NCBI GenBank assembly: GCA_013397865.1
Contig: VZTI01005325.1
Coordinates: 4,370,100-4,434,099, forward strand
Length of the DNA: 64,000 nucleotides
DNA from: Struthidea cinerea
Taxonomy: Eukaryota; Chordata; Aves; Passeriformes; Corcoracidae
Reading direction: 5' to 3'
This document shows positions 13,661 through 27,005 of this stretch, piece by piece. A program made the position numbers and the translations under genes. The notes below the pieces were generated by a model. The model was given only the letters and a program-made list of their open reading frames with translations. It did no database searches and was not told the origin of the DNA. How positions within the stretch are numbered: position 1 is the stretch's first letter; each line of letters begins with the position of its first letter.

Positions 13661-16600
13661 TCCATTATATCACTTTTTATTGTTTTTTTAATCCAAGACT
13701 CTCCTGCAATAAACTTACCTCTGAAATTGTAAATGATACATCATAGCCAAGGTTTCCTTTCTGGAAGAAGTATATGTATGGGAAATGGTTTTAACACAGA
13801 ATCCTGTAGCCCAAGGCTACCTTGTACCTGTCTTTTTTGTACCAATTTTCCTACCTGATATCTTGTCTGAGATCACACTGTTTGGCAGATGTCATCAAGA
13901 TATTTTTGACGTAAAAAGCAATTCTTGTCTCTAGAAAATGTCATGCCAAAATAAATGTTTATAAATTGCGTATATCAACTGGTCACTTGGAAATTTGCAC
14001 TTGTGAAATGCAAATCAGTAGTGGTGAATCAGTGGGTGCCACTCATGTCTGTACAGCTTGATTGTTCAGTTTAAGGGCTCCTATGTTTTAAGCAGCTCTG
14101 CTGCTTGTAGCAGACCTTACTTTCCAGGGGCTGAGTAAGCTAGAAGTGTAAAGTAAAATGTTGGAAGGTTTTTTTCCTCTACTGCTAAAGAAATTGAAAA
14201 TATTTTGACTTCTTTGTTCCCTGTTTCTGGTGAGTCGTTCCTGTTGAGGTGTAGAACAAACATCATTTATATGAAGAGAACATTTATAGACAGGGAGCCA
14301 GGTGTCACGGTTGAGAGCTCCTCTCAAGAAAGCAGCAGTGGCAGGTTCAGAGGTATAGCCTGCAGTCATAAAATTCACACCTACATGTGAGAGTACATAT
14401 TTACTCTAGCAGCACCTACGATGTGCTAACTAGTGTTGGAAATTACATGCAGCAGTTATTCCACAGAAATGTTTAAAATTAATCTGAATGTTGTGGCTGC
14501 TTCCTGAGGTTTACTTCCCTTCCCCCTCCACACTTACTTAAATTCACTGTTTTCTTTAGTCCAGTGTAAGCTTCAGTCTGTGCAGGAGTTTGAGTCACCA
14601 TCTTTGCTCGCTCTGCCGTTACGCAAACCTTTAAATCGTGTGAGTGGCATTTTACTGCACATCTTTGAGTTTCCTCCTTTTCCAGCCAGTGCGATCACGG
14701 GAGAGTGGCCATCAGTAGCATACTTGGCAAAATGAGAGACTCTCTGTTCAATTATGTTATACTGTACAGCCAGCTAAAAAGGTGGGGGAGCACCAGGAAG
14801 CTCTGCTGGGATAAAAGGAATTGGTCTTTATGCAGACCAGTGAATTACAAGGGTCATGGGTTGCAGTGGCTGGTGTCAGCATTTTGGCAGAAGCCTCCAC
14901 GATGTAGTCACTGTCCTTCACAGTTGGAGAATGTCTTTCCTCCTCCTCTTTCCTCTGGCAAATTTTTGTCCTCCTCCAAGTGCCTCTGTGCCTGTTCTAC
15001 ACTGGTCCCTTTCACCTCACCTCTGGCTCACTTGCCGTTGTAGCTCTTCTCCAAGGCAAGGACACATGACCATGGAAAAGAAAGCCAGTATCCTAAACTA
15101 GCAGTAAAATAACATATTTGGGTAAACTTTTAAAACCCTTTAAATTCCTGTGGAAGCGGGATGTTTGGTCTTTGAAAAACAAACTCTTGAATTGTAGCTG
15201 TTGTACCTGTATTTTACTTTTTAAAACTATTATTAATTTCTCTTCCCCACTCAAAGAGTCTTTACAGTCTGCTTTGCCTTCCCACAGGTCCTGATCCACT
15301 TTCCTCTGTTGCACTTAGGCTGTAACACGATGACATGACGCCTTGTGACCTGCAGAGTGTGTCAGAGAGTTTTAGAAACAGAAAGGAAGCCTATACTCCA
15401 GTCCTGGTATTATATTTTTCAGTACATGAGAAAGCACTTAATGTGAGTTTCTTTGCAAAGTGGGATTGGAGGACAGTTATTTCTGCTTCCAGTACAGGCT
15501 GATGGCTTGTGACTATGATCTTCTTTTTTCCACTTTTGCTGGCAACTCACTTGGAAAAAATGCTGTTCAGATTAATTTGTGATTATGCTGTTTTTTATTA
15601 AGATATTTTTTCCTGCTTGTCACATTCAGTTGAAAGAAAAAGAAAAAAAAAAGTTAAGTATAATCAGTAGTTCTAATAGACTGGCAAAAAACCCTGCAGA
15701 CATTAGTGCTGCAGGAAGATGCAGCTATATGATGGAAGAAACTGAAGAGAAGCCAAAAAGTTTAGCAAGGAAGTTGATAGCAAAATTGAAGAAATGGGAG
15801 GTTAGAAACTAAATCAGATCAGTTACAGGTTTTGCACCAGAGAGATTCTAAGAGTAGTATCTCAGAAAGCTTTCACTGGGGAGTGAGGAAAGGCTTGTCA
15901 TCCCAGCCCTTCTGATAGGGTAAAGTAACATATTAAGTCTGGGTAAAGGATGTGAAGCCTGAATAAAAAGGGAATTCTCAGCATTACCAAGAGCTGAAAT
16001 GTAGATTTGAGGACAAAGCATTAATACTATTAATATTGGTGACATGAAAGTTGCAGAAAACCAGGGAGAGAGGGAGGAAAAGGAAGGAGAGATGGGCAGT
16101 TTATGAGAAATATTGATCTAGAGTCAGCCTTAGGAAATGTGTCCAGAGCTTAGTCAGGTAAGGAGACTTGTTTTTTCCATTATGGTATGGACATGGAATT
16201 TGAGGTATTTCCACTGGCCATTGTAATTGCATTGGCGTGTTTCGTTACTTCTAAATGCTTTAGTATTTGAATACTAAGTGATTTGTAGAATTGACAGCAG
16301 CTATAGTGAAAATGTAAATAATGTAAATACAATTGGCACAAAATCCAGCAAGCCTGTTGGATTCTGTTCTCAGAGGAAAAAAGTGCTCAGAAACTGAACT
16401 AGTTCACATATATCTAGTCTGGTTTCATTTTGTCTTTTAATGAGATGGTTCTCAGGATATATAAAGAAAGTGGAGGAATAGGGAGGAAACTAAGATTAAT
16501 AGCCAATAGTTTGGCTGTGCTCAGAACTGGAGTTTCTATTTCAGTTAATGTATCCACATCATTACGGTGGCCTTAAAAGAGTAAAATAAGGGGGAAAAGA

Positions 16601-16748
16601 ACAATTGTCTACATACTATTTCCATTAGAATAAGTCTGCAGACTGGTTTGCCTGCAGGTGTTTTATTCAATTTATCAGGAGGTCTCTAAATGTGTTTCAT
16701 CTTTCTTCTTGGTGGGTTTCCCCATGAAGTGTTTTGTTTGTAGGTTTG

Positions 16749-16764
16749 TTTTTTTTTTTTTTTT
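16749..16764. repeat. Poly-T tract (16 nt)
   Basis: An uninterrupted run of T, followed by a T/G-rich stretch (GTTTTGGGGCTTTTTA). It is a simple homopolymer with no associated feature. Confidence 0.85.
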
Positions 16765-17784
16765 GTTTTGGGGCTTTTTATAATTAAACTCTACTTAAAA
16801 AGCAAGATCCGGGTCCTGCTATGATTCTGTCCTTGTTTTTGCTTTTAAATTGGAGGGAAGATCACTGAGTTGCAATACATTGTGCTCTATGAAAAAATGC
16901 TGCAGGAAGGGTCTAAATGTAACATCTAGAGTAATGATTTCAGCAGGAAGGGATAAGCTTCTTTATTAGTTACTAGGGGTCTTTTTTAAAAAAAAGTGTC
17001 ATCTTCCACATATATGAATCTGAGCAAGTGCTGAAAGCACAATCTCTTGAAGACGCAGCCGTTTGTCACACTAACCGTCTCCAAACTGCTGAAACTTGCT
17101 AAAGAAAATTGTGCAACCAAGTGCAGTGAACTGTCAAAATATAAATATAAGTTTAAAAGATCTGCAGAGTTTCGATTTAAGAATTCGCTTAAGTTTTATT
17201 GATCTGAGATTCGTTTAAGTTTTTAACATGCATTATAGACAGAGACAGTTTGCAGTCTAAATTGGGTATTTTTATTCCATCTCTGGTAAGTACAATTACT
17301 CTGCCTGGGGCAGTATCTAGCCAGACTGCACTTCTTAAACAGTGAACAAACCAAACCACTGATTATGGGAAATAAAAACACCATAATCAGTAAGAATTTT
17401 TAGAAGTGGGAATAAATCAGTAACGCCGGCTAATTTATGTCACAGAGTACAGTTGTCAGTTTACATTCACTTGCTCTCAATTATCTTACTCCAGTTTTTA
17501 TACAAATTAAATTACTACTCAAATATTGTACCAAATTACACATTTGCACAGTTTTTGGAGGGAGAACCCTAGATAACTCAGGGACTAATGAAGCTATTTA
17601 GTTTGCCTCCCAGAAAATGTGTGGTTTATTGGTAGATGGTTAAATGTTTTGTTAATTCTTGTTGTACAATAGTCTCAGATTTGAAGTTAATCTAATCCCT
17701 TTCAATTATTCCAAATTAATCCTTTTCTGAATAATGGCATTTTAAAAATGCAGGTTGAGCCTTCATATTTCATCTAGCAGCTTG

Positions 17785-17798
17785 ACTAGCATGCTAGT
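17785..17798. repeat. Perfect 14-bp palindrome ACTAGCATGCTAGT
   Basis: This self-complementary 14-mer is followed within 30 bases by more CTAG words (CACTAGCAACTAGTTAA). The local clustering of CTAG is visible, but no element is implied. Confidence 0.8.
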
Positions 17799-20045
17799 TA
17801 ACAGCACTAGCAACTAGTTAATTCTAATACCCCCTTTAAGACAAATGGCTGAAATTCCCCATTTAGCAAGGGATTTTTCAAATAATCTAGTCACAGATTG
17901 ATAAGAAAAGCAAGAGATTGAACATACGTTTTCTATGCAGTCTCTGACTGGAATGAGAAGCAGGTCAGGTTCTGGAACTTTTTAGGACAAGGGTAGGGAA
18001 TCTGGAGCCAGTTGATTGGCACCTCACAAATTACAGTAGACTGAAAGAAAAAAGGTGCTACTAAACATTGGTGTGTGGGAAGGGAGAGGAACTCTCACCG
18101 CATGCTCTATCCTGATAGCCAATAATCATGCATGTTAGTTTCTCTGAAAAATGTTGTTTGTGATGAGCTGTGGTGTTGTGTATTTGAAAATGAGTTTCTG
18201 CATTGGTACAGATGTGTGCTTCTGTTGAGCTGTATGAAAGTAAACTTGCTCTGTAAATTGCACATTAAAAACATCATTGGTCCAGAAAGCTAGATTATGG
18301 TCCCTCTCTTTTTTTTTTCCTTTTTCTTATTTCTTATTAACTCTACCTCTTCTATTGAAACAAACAAGTGTGTTCAGGAAGACAGAATTTTTCTCTTATT
18401 TGCAAGGGATTTGAAAATGCTAGATCCAACTACATGTAGCTGTAATCAATACTGAGTACTGTTGTGGATGACTACAAATCCTGTTCATCTGCACAGAACA
18501 AATTTTCATCTGAAAGCCTCTAATCCCGCTTCCAGTTGCTACCAGCCATGAATATACCCACAGTCTGTATTTTACTGTTTGTCCATGAGGTGGCAAACAC
18601 TGTTGATCCTTGCCACAGAGAGACACAACATGTCAGAGTTGCTGAAGTTTTTTACGATCAGTATGGTAGTTGCAGCAACATTTCTGATGTTTTGCAATAA
18701 AGGTGTTTTATATTTGCCAGTATGTACCAGCATCATGATTTCTCTCCTGAAAAAACTGGTCAAAAAGGTTATGATCCCTTCCTTTTTCCTCTGCTCCTTG
18801 CCAGGTTCTGGCTCAGCTACAGTGGCAATTATTGCCCATGATTTAAATGATGCAGGGCAGGGAGCAGTGAGGAGCTGGAACACGGTGGAGCTAGGAGCAC
18901 ATTTCGGCAGACTTTAAAAAAGAAATCTATTGTAAAGGAAATTCTTGTGTGGATTTATACCTTAGTTTCCATGGGGAAAAAAGTTTATCTCTTGATCAGT
19001 TCATTTTTTCTCCTGCATGGACAGGGCACCTGGGGCTTCTGAGTGGAGCTTGCAGGGTGAAAGTCCTGGATTAGAGAACCAAGCTATGTTAGCTTTTAGG
19101 AGAAACTCCAGAAGTAGTTTCTCTATTTTATATGTGTATATATACGAGGGTGCGTAGCTTGTGGGTACTAAAGGGCTGGCAGAGAAATTTTCTAGCTTTT
19201 TACAGCCTCTTGTGAAAGTCCCCTTTCTCATGCAGACTAGCTGAGAAACAGTTTGTTATTTTGTAAACTATTTCACAGCTGCACGTTGTTTGTGGAGATG
19301 TTTTGGTTCACTGAGAAGAATATTTTGAAAATAGGTGTTATACCATTCAGCCAATCACTTTGGTGGGTGGCTGATCAATAGACCAAGCATGTCATTCCTC
19401 TATTGCGAACCAAGTTATAAAAAGATTGATTTAATTATTAATAAAGGAAATTTTTCTCCAGGACTCATTCTCTCTAATGTCGTTCTTCTCACCGTTCTCG
19501 GTACACAGCGACACTTAGCTGTACTTCACAGATCTCCCCAATAGGACGTACACAAAAAAGCCTCTTTCAGTTTTTGCATTTATAGAATTTAGAAATCTGT
19601 GGTGATTGTTCTTTGCGGATATACAACTAACTGTGAATTCTCTCAGATTCAGAATGTTACTAAAACAAAGTCTTCCTCTAATTAAGTTTAAACACTCAGG
19701 AGTCTGACATTTAGCCTACTTGATAGCATTTCTTTCATTTGTGTATTCATTTTCAATTTAAAGGAGATCTGCTACTGGCATTTATGTAAGGTCAATTTCC
19801 TCTTGTATTTGGTTTGTTAATTCCTTAAGAAGCTCCATATTTAAAGAGTGTCAAGGTAATAAAGTGATATGTACCCTATAAAAATCAATAATTATAAAAG
19901 TAGACAATCATCCTCCTCCCAGATTCTCCTGCTTACTAGCTCTGGGATATAGTGTTCTTAAGGTGAGTTCTGTACTGTTGCCTTTTATAAAGCAAAAATC
20001 AATAGTCATGCTTAGCTATTTTATGGCAGTGTACATTTGCCAGAT

Positions 20046-20176
20046 TCGTTATCTGTGTGTAACAAATGAGAAAACTGAGAGCAGCTGTGTGACTTGCTCG
20101 GGGTCGTACCTGAAATCTGGTAGTACTGCACATTTTCTGACTTGAGCTGAAACCATTAGACCACTTTACCTCCCCC
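20046..20176 (-). mobile_element. Decayed MIR-like CORE-SINE relic (tRNA-derived)
   Basis: Read on the minus strand, three blocks occur in the order found in MIR-type SINEs. The first is a tRNA A-box-like AGTGGTCTAATGGTT (20165-20151). The second is GAGCAAGTCAC (20099-20089), matching the family's GGGCAAGTCAC. The third is CTCAGTTTTCTCAT (20079-20066), matching the hallmark CTCAGTTTCCTCAT. The B-box region between the first two is too eroded to recognise. MIR/CORE-SINEs are ancient and shared across amniotes, which explains the strong divergence. Recognition is from memory of the consensus, without alignment; order and spacing make chance unlikely. Confidence 0.72.
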
Positions 20177-23100
20177 TGGGGAATTGCCTGGAGATTATGC
20201 GCTGGTCACACAGAAATAGAAGTTTTGCTGCTGGCATCATTGGAGTACAATTTCTCTCATGTTGCTTGGATTTTCTTCCACCTTGTTTGTCTTTAATAAG
20301 TCTTTGTGTTGATTGAAAGGGAACATGTACCCAAAGGTTTATTGAAACAAAGAGCAGCTGCATTATGAAAAGAAGGAGAACGCCAAAGGGGAAGCCAAAA
20401 ACCAAATTGCTTTTATCAGGGCTGTGATTTACTGCCTCTGTTGATGTATAAGTGTTTTGTGATTTTTGAAGACTACATCAAGAAGTATTTTTCTAGCACT
20501 GAGTGAGTAGAATTAGGGGAGTTTTGTTCACTTGATAATATGTGTCTTGAACAGAGAAGAAGTGTAAATATGTTCTTCTTATTGAGATGGTATCATTTTA
20601 GGGGAGGGCTCTTTGGTTACTATTGTTAGTAGCCCATATCTCATGGAGATCTTGAAGTCTTAACTTACTGACCGTGGTTCTCATGGCAAATAAGAATGAG
20701 CATTTTTTCCAGCTATTTCAAGTAAGTGCAGATGAAGGAAAAAGAAATTGCAGCATTTAAGAGATGTAGTCTGATGGTAGTGTTTTACATGAAATTATGA
20801 AGATGTCTGCTTTCTTTACTACTTCTTTTTTATGCTGTTTGTACATAGGTGAGTTCAGTGCATTGCTCGTCTCTAGTTACGGCAACTAGTTGTACTATCA
20901 CCTAGTAAACACCTTGTCTGTACAACAGAAAAGTAGCTTCAATAATGTTAAAATCCTGTATTTGTTCAATGCAGAAGGGAGCTAATCCCTTAGGGTCTCA
21001 TTTCTAAAGAAAAACTAAACTCTGAGGGTGGAAAAAGTGAAGACACTGACACCTTTGTTACTTGTATTGTAGATTTTTAAAATCTGCTTTTCCATAATAA
21101 TTTGTGAGAGACCTTTCCTTAAAACTACAAAATACTTTGCTTATGAAAAAGTTTCTACTGCCTTAAATTCTTGCCGGTGCTGAGGACACGATTGCAACTT
21201 AATGATTCTTGCTGGGGAATGGAAGAGGAGATTGAGCCTGATCTGTCTAATCTGGACCTGAGCATGGTCAGATACTCCTACGGCTTCCATCAAGTCATGG
21301 GGAAAAACTGTAACACGTCTCATCAGGTTGATGCCTCTGGCCTTGCCTTTGATTATGACCCTAGTTAGAAGAATTAAATTCTTGAAATTTCTTGCCTTGC
21401 CATAGAGAACTTTCTGTCCTTCACTTTTACAGAGGAATGTTACATCTCTTAAAGAGAGTAAAAGTGCCATTTTTGCTGTTATTTTGTGAAATGTGCAATA
21501 TTCAATGAGCTCTTTGAGAAGACATTGGATCATGCTTTTTCTCTTTAGTAGGTGTGTTCTTAGTCAGCAATTATGGTACTTGAAATCTGGGCTGTGATTA
21601 TGTCTTACATGGATGACTTCAGTTTGTTGGGAACAGAATGTTTTCCACTGTTCTCTGTGTCAATTTATGTCTAATATAGAATAAAAACTGTTGAAAAATG
21701 TTCTCATATTTATGATTTTGAGACCTCTCGTTCCTAGCTCCTCAAATAATTTACTATCAATTACATTCAAAATTTTCATCCGTTGAAAATGGAATTAATT
21801 CTGTGACAAACTGATTGAAATGTTTTGTCCAAATGACCACTTTATGCCTATGATATATCTGCATCGGTCCATAAATTTTATTTGCTCTGTCCTGAAAACC
21901 AGTTCCTCAGTGCAGTTATCAAAGGAAAAAAAATCACTTTGTGCATTGAACTCTTACCATCATTTAGATAATTATCCTTGGTAGTTGAATTTGTTTGTTG
22001 GATGTGATGTGGTGCCCATCTAATTAAAGATTACTGTCTCTGTGGGGTTATAAGGAAAAAAAAAATGCTATTAAAATTTTTGTATATTGCATTGATTATT
22101 TCAGTTGTTCTAGAAAGCTGTTCCCTTTTTTTAACCTTTCCATAAAGAAAAAAAGCATATTTGCAATCTTTTATTATCAGAAGTCGCATATTACAAATAT
22201 GCCACTCTGATTTGGCAATACTCTTACAATGTAGTTTTATTTTCATTGCAGCCAATTCATCATTACACTGAAATAACAGAATACTTTACCTTCTGATGGC
22301 TGGTGCTTTAGCTAAACGGTCAAGGTCACTCTGCCTTGGATAGATTTTATTTTTAACATACGTAGCATTTTCATTTAGCTAATCCATGATCAAGCAGTCT
22401 TCTTTTTTCTTTTTTCCTTTAGTTTCTTTGACAAAACTTGCCCAGGGACTCATTAAATCTTAATTCACAGTACAAACCTTAACTCAGTTCATTCCCTGCA
22501 GTGTAGCCCGTTGTCAATTCTTTGCAGATCTGTCCTTTTGTGAAGTAATTGCATATCTTCTACCCCCTTCAATTCTCATGCTAGACTGGACATTTTCAGA
22601 GAGCACCATTCATACTTGTCCCCCTGAAAGAATAACATGCTCAAAAAGACCAGAGATAAACAGTGTGCTTGACTTCCTGAGTTGTTTTAGAACAGAGTCC
22701 ATCATGTAAAAGTAATGCACAGCCTGTTCAGTGTGTTAAGCCTGTTACCTAGAGGTCCAGCCCAGGAAAAAACAATGTAAGAACGTACTTAATCACTCAA
22801 TTTTCAAAGGATGAATAATTTTATCAGTGTCAATGAGATTACCAATGCTTAAAGCAAGTGAGCTTATGTCCTGCACTAGTGTGAAGGTTTGGAAAACATT
22901 TCTGTTCTTTTACAGCCAAAAATAATTTCATAAATACAATGATTTTAAAATCTTCCAAAAAAAGTTGGGTTGAAGGAGTTCTGGCATTTCAAACACACTG
23001 AATTTCCTGCCTGATTTAGAAATACAGGAAGAAGGCCTTCTATGGAAAGCTGGTCATAAACTATAATTACAGTGTAGACTGTTCTGTTGCTGTGTAATAA

Positions 23101-26100
23101 CAAATAGGATGGTTTTGGTTAGTTGGCTCTTCAGAGGGTTGGTTGGTTTGTTTTTTCGTCTACAGGTTCTCTTGGCTTATAGAAGTGCTAGAAGGTGCTA
23201 TCAGGATGAAAAGCCAGTTCTGCAGAGACTGAAATAAATCAAGGAGAAAAAACAAGCCCTTATGCTGTTTAAAGGAACCACTAAGGCTTTTCTTCAGTCT
23301 TGACATAATTTTGCATTCATTGCAATGGTAAGATTTCCAATAGCTTCCATGGCACCTTATGTGCCTTAGTATGGTTTAAGCATATAAAAGGAGCATATCT
23401 TGTTTCTAAGCATTCAGAGTGTGAGCATAATTCATAATTCTGGAAGAGCCTTTATCACAAACTTTGTTATCTCAAAATGTATTTGTTGTTGTGACAGCAC
23501 CTTTCAAAGGTGACCTGAAAGTGACTTGCTTAAAGAAATAGGCATTTTTAGGTAAGTCCCTCTATCCAAAGATGGCCATTTGGAGTTCAGGCATAATAAC
23601 TGGGCAAGTGGTGTGATTTTATATAAATTGTTGAAGTTAGTATGTTATTGAAACTCTGAAGCACAATACACTAGCATGTAAGTGGGAGGGCACTTTCGTA
23701 AAAAGTTACTTAGATAATTTTTTTAAATGACAACAAGCAGCTTATTTTTGATAAGCTAAAAAGCCCCCAGAAAAAAAAAAGTCTACAGATTGTTTCTGTT
23801 GGTCCCAACAGATGGCATAACCAGTTTACAAATGTAAATGCAATGAGCAATGTACGTTGCTAAAAGTGTAAATTTGTTATTTATCATTGTTGTTCTTCTT
23901 TGCTGTTCAAATAATAATAAAAAAAGTTAAAACTCTGTTGAGATATAGAAACAATGTTTTTGAGCCATGTCTTTAAGTGTTTGTTAAAACTTATCTTTGT
24001 GAAACAACAACATCTGTTTGCTGCAGTTACTGCTGCTGATGTTTCAAGAAGCGCTGCTGGGCTTGGCCATTTGGGAATTTATTACATTTGTTGGGAAACT
24101 TGCCTTTCTGATTAACTGCTTATGTTCACTCTGATTAGGGTCTCTGAAGAGGCTTAAGTGGGAATCCTTATGGGTGATTTTAGGCTCTTACAAGCAGGGA
24201 ATTAGTATGTGGCTGGTCTTTTACAGTCTGAATTGCTGAAATGCTTTGCCGTTGTATGATCAATCATTTCACTGCAGAGAAAAAATTGGCACACTTTCTT
24301 TTGCCTCACTGAAACCTGTAACTACTTGATTGTGTAGTTGCCCTGGAGTTTAGTGTCTGCACTAAAGACGGTAGATGTTTGAAATACAGAAAACTGAAGT
24401 ACTGGAAGACCATGTGCACTCTTGTGCGGTGTTGCCTAGGAGTGGAAATCAGCATTAGATTACTGACTTCAGATACATCCAGTGTGTGGGTGGGTGGTGG
24501 CCGATACAAAAGGGTGCTAAAAATCTCCTAGGTGTAACACAGAGCAAATGTGAGTCCCATTTCCATTTGTGACTGGAACTGGACAGCACAGCTACACTCA
24601 AAATTAGATGTAAGAAGTGTATGTTCAGAGTTCAGAACATACACTGTGAATCAGAGCATTTGCATCCTACAGGTGGTGTTTCAATATTGCATTCATTGCA
24701 CTGCTCTGCTTTGTAAACTGAGTGCCATCTGGATTTTTTTTTTTCCTTCCTGGGAATCTCTAAGCACAGCGTAGTTAATTAGTTTAAGACTGTAGGACAC
24801 ATTCTTGGGATTCCTGTAAAAATAAATAATGCTTTGTCTATTTGTATTATGTTACAGCAAAAGAGAACTGGCAATTTCTTCTCTTTCATTATCATGATAA
24901 AGGTCAACTTAAAAAAAAAGAAAGAAAAAAAACTTTAAAGCAAAGTTCATTTCAGAGAACCCCAATCCAAACGTATTTATGTTTTATGGCAGGTGTTTCA
25001 GCAATTATTACTAATTGGAAAATTAGATGCCGTTGCTATAGCAGCATCTTTATTCACTAATTGGTTTTGGCACATTTTAACTAGCACTAGCTCAGCTAGA
25101 CACAAAGCTATTCAAATGAGACCTGTGAAGGTTTGTATGGAAGTGGTGACCCAGTGCTGCAAGTCAGTACATTAACCTTCCACCTCTTGGTCCTGGGCAC
25201 AGACCAGGTTCTCTGTGGGAGCACAAGCAAGACCTTGGTGGCCTCATTCATATTTGCAAAGCACAAGAAAACTGGAAATTGGTGACATTTTGAGCTACAA
25301 CTCTTCAATTCTCATTCTTTATATCTATTCTGACTGTATCAGTTGGTGCAGGGTCAACAAAATCATGTGACTCTCCTTTTCAGATTGCTTTTCTGCTGGT
25401 TTTCTTGCTTATATTTGAGTTGGTGATGTGTTTCTTTGCTGATCTGGAAAACCTTTGCACTCGTCTTTTCTTGACCTGTCTTGTGCTTTTTCCTTTTGTT
25501 CCTGCAGTGAATATTTATTGGGGCTTTGCAGCTTTTGTAACTGAAGTTACCTACATGTATGATGTAACATTTATTTCCTAGGCAATTCTGGTTTCTGTTT
25601 GAGTGTATCTTTTCATGTGCTTCACAGTAGGATGGAGCTCCATTTTCATACTTTAAGCACCTTAATTCCTTCTTGAGCTTTGAGAGGTACAGCTTGCTAT
25701 GAAAAATTCTTCTTTTTTTTTCTTTTTTTTTTAATTCTCTTCTCTACCTCTCCTGGATTTTGTGAAGATTCTGAAGTCTTGGAAGTTAGTAGAATTTGAA
25801 AATGAACAGCACTTTCAAATCTACTTGTTTGTGCCTGCTCTGTCCCTACACTGTAGATGATCTTCCCATCCAGCCTTCCTTCTGTGACTGTAGGTACCGT
25901 ATGAAGGGCAGAGAAGGGTTGCTTAACAATAGCTCTGGTTTCTTGGCAAGTGTTACCTCCTCATCACTCATTCTCTGGCTTTTCTCTGTCAATCTTTCTG
26001 AGTTAGTGAAAAAGAAGTTGAAGAGCTTTTCAAGGCAAGGATAGTGTAAAATTTTTCCTGCTGTATGTCTGACTCAGGAAGGCATAGTGGCAGTGTGAGC

Positions 26101-26178
26101 ATGCATTATATATTCTGTTGGAGAAAAAGAAAATTCCTATTTGGGAGGCTAGGATGCATGAAATACATTGAGAAGTCT

Positions 26179-26202
26179 CGTGTGTGTGGTGTGTGTATGT
26201 GC
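26179..26202. repeat. Short imperfect TG microsatellite
   Basis: An alternating TG run (CGTGTGTGTGGTGTGTGTATG) with single-base interruptions, too short to be strongly unstable. Confidence 0.75.
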
Positions 26203-26988
26203 ATCAAGAAATATTTAAAGTTATTCAAAGTACAGTTAGAGCTATGCCTCTTTTCCCTACAAGCTAACGATGGGTTTATGTGCCAAAATATTAAAGTGCT
26301 GTGGGCCAAAAAATTGCTAATAATTTTTCACTCTCAAATATGTTTTTTAGTGGGTAGTGAAATAAACCTTTGTGATCATAAGACTTTAACTTCAAAAAAA
26401 GCAGTTCTATTAAAAAGGGGTCTCTATTTGAAGGTGCATCATTAGGACAGTGGATAATATCTGAATGAGAGTTTGATTTCTAAATGTAGCATTAGTCACT
26501 GTTAATCAAGTCTTGGCAGCTTTTAAATAGTTGTTGCGGTGATAATTGTTTATAATAGTAAACATTTGTTTTGATGAGATGCATACTGATAAGAAGTACT
26601 CAGAGGTACAAGTTCTTTGATGGGGTGACAAATACACTGTTGGTACTAGAAGGAGAAACTTGAGTTCTAAGGCACAGAGCATATTGAAAGTTAAAGGATA
26701 ATAGGGTTTTTTTCCTTTGATTTCTTTTTATTAGTTTATATGTTTGTTAATTTGGGAGACAGAAAAAGTATCCCCTGACCCCCCAGACAAATGGCTGTGT
26801 TTATTCTTCATGTTCTTGATAATACCTCCTTCTCACTGTAGACATTCTGTAAAAGGAGAGGGAAAACATTTTGAAAACCCATGTTTGTTGTTATAACACT
26901 CACTCTAGGACAGTTTTGTTCGTCATAGCTGGTATTCTCTTCTTAATAGCTCGTGTCCTTTCTTTGACAGTAGCCTCAAAGCTATACC

Positions 26989-27005
26989 AAAAAAAAAAAA
27001 AAAAA
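26989..27005. repeat. Poly-A tract (17 nt)
   Basis: An uninterrupted run of A between CTATACC and TCTCGG. No AATAAA lies just upstream on the plus strand, so it is probably a simple homopolymer rather than a retrocopy tail. Confidence 0.85.

Larger units (their letters stand above)
10427..20045. other. Unique AT-rich noncoding sequence, no gene recognised
   Basis: No gene or transposon is recognisable apart from the short inverted repeats and motif sites listed separately. The longest open frames are two of 112 codons on the plus strand, at 14705-15043 and 18579-18917. The second overlaps a 103-codon minus-strand frame (18572-18883), which shows only that stops are locally scarce. None resembles a known protein. 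A 16-nt T tract lies at 16749-16764. Confidence 0.7.

Noticed and set aside
18572..18917. Overlapping 112-codon (+) and 103-codon (-) frames
   Set aside because: Antiparallel frames of this length show a local scarcity of stop codons, not coding. Neither resembles a protein I know.
21141..21533. 130-codon minus-strand open frame
   Set aside because: No family is recognised, the length is compatible with chance, and it overlaps an unrelated plus-strand frame. It is kept only as part of the regional note.
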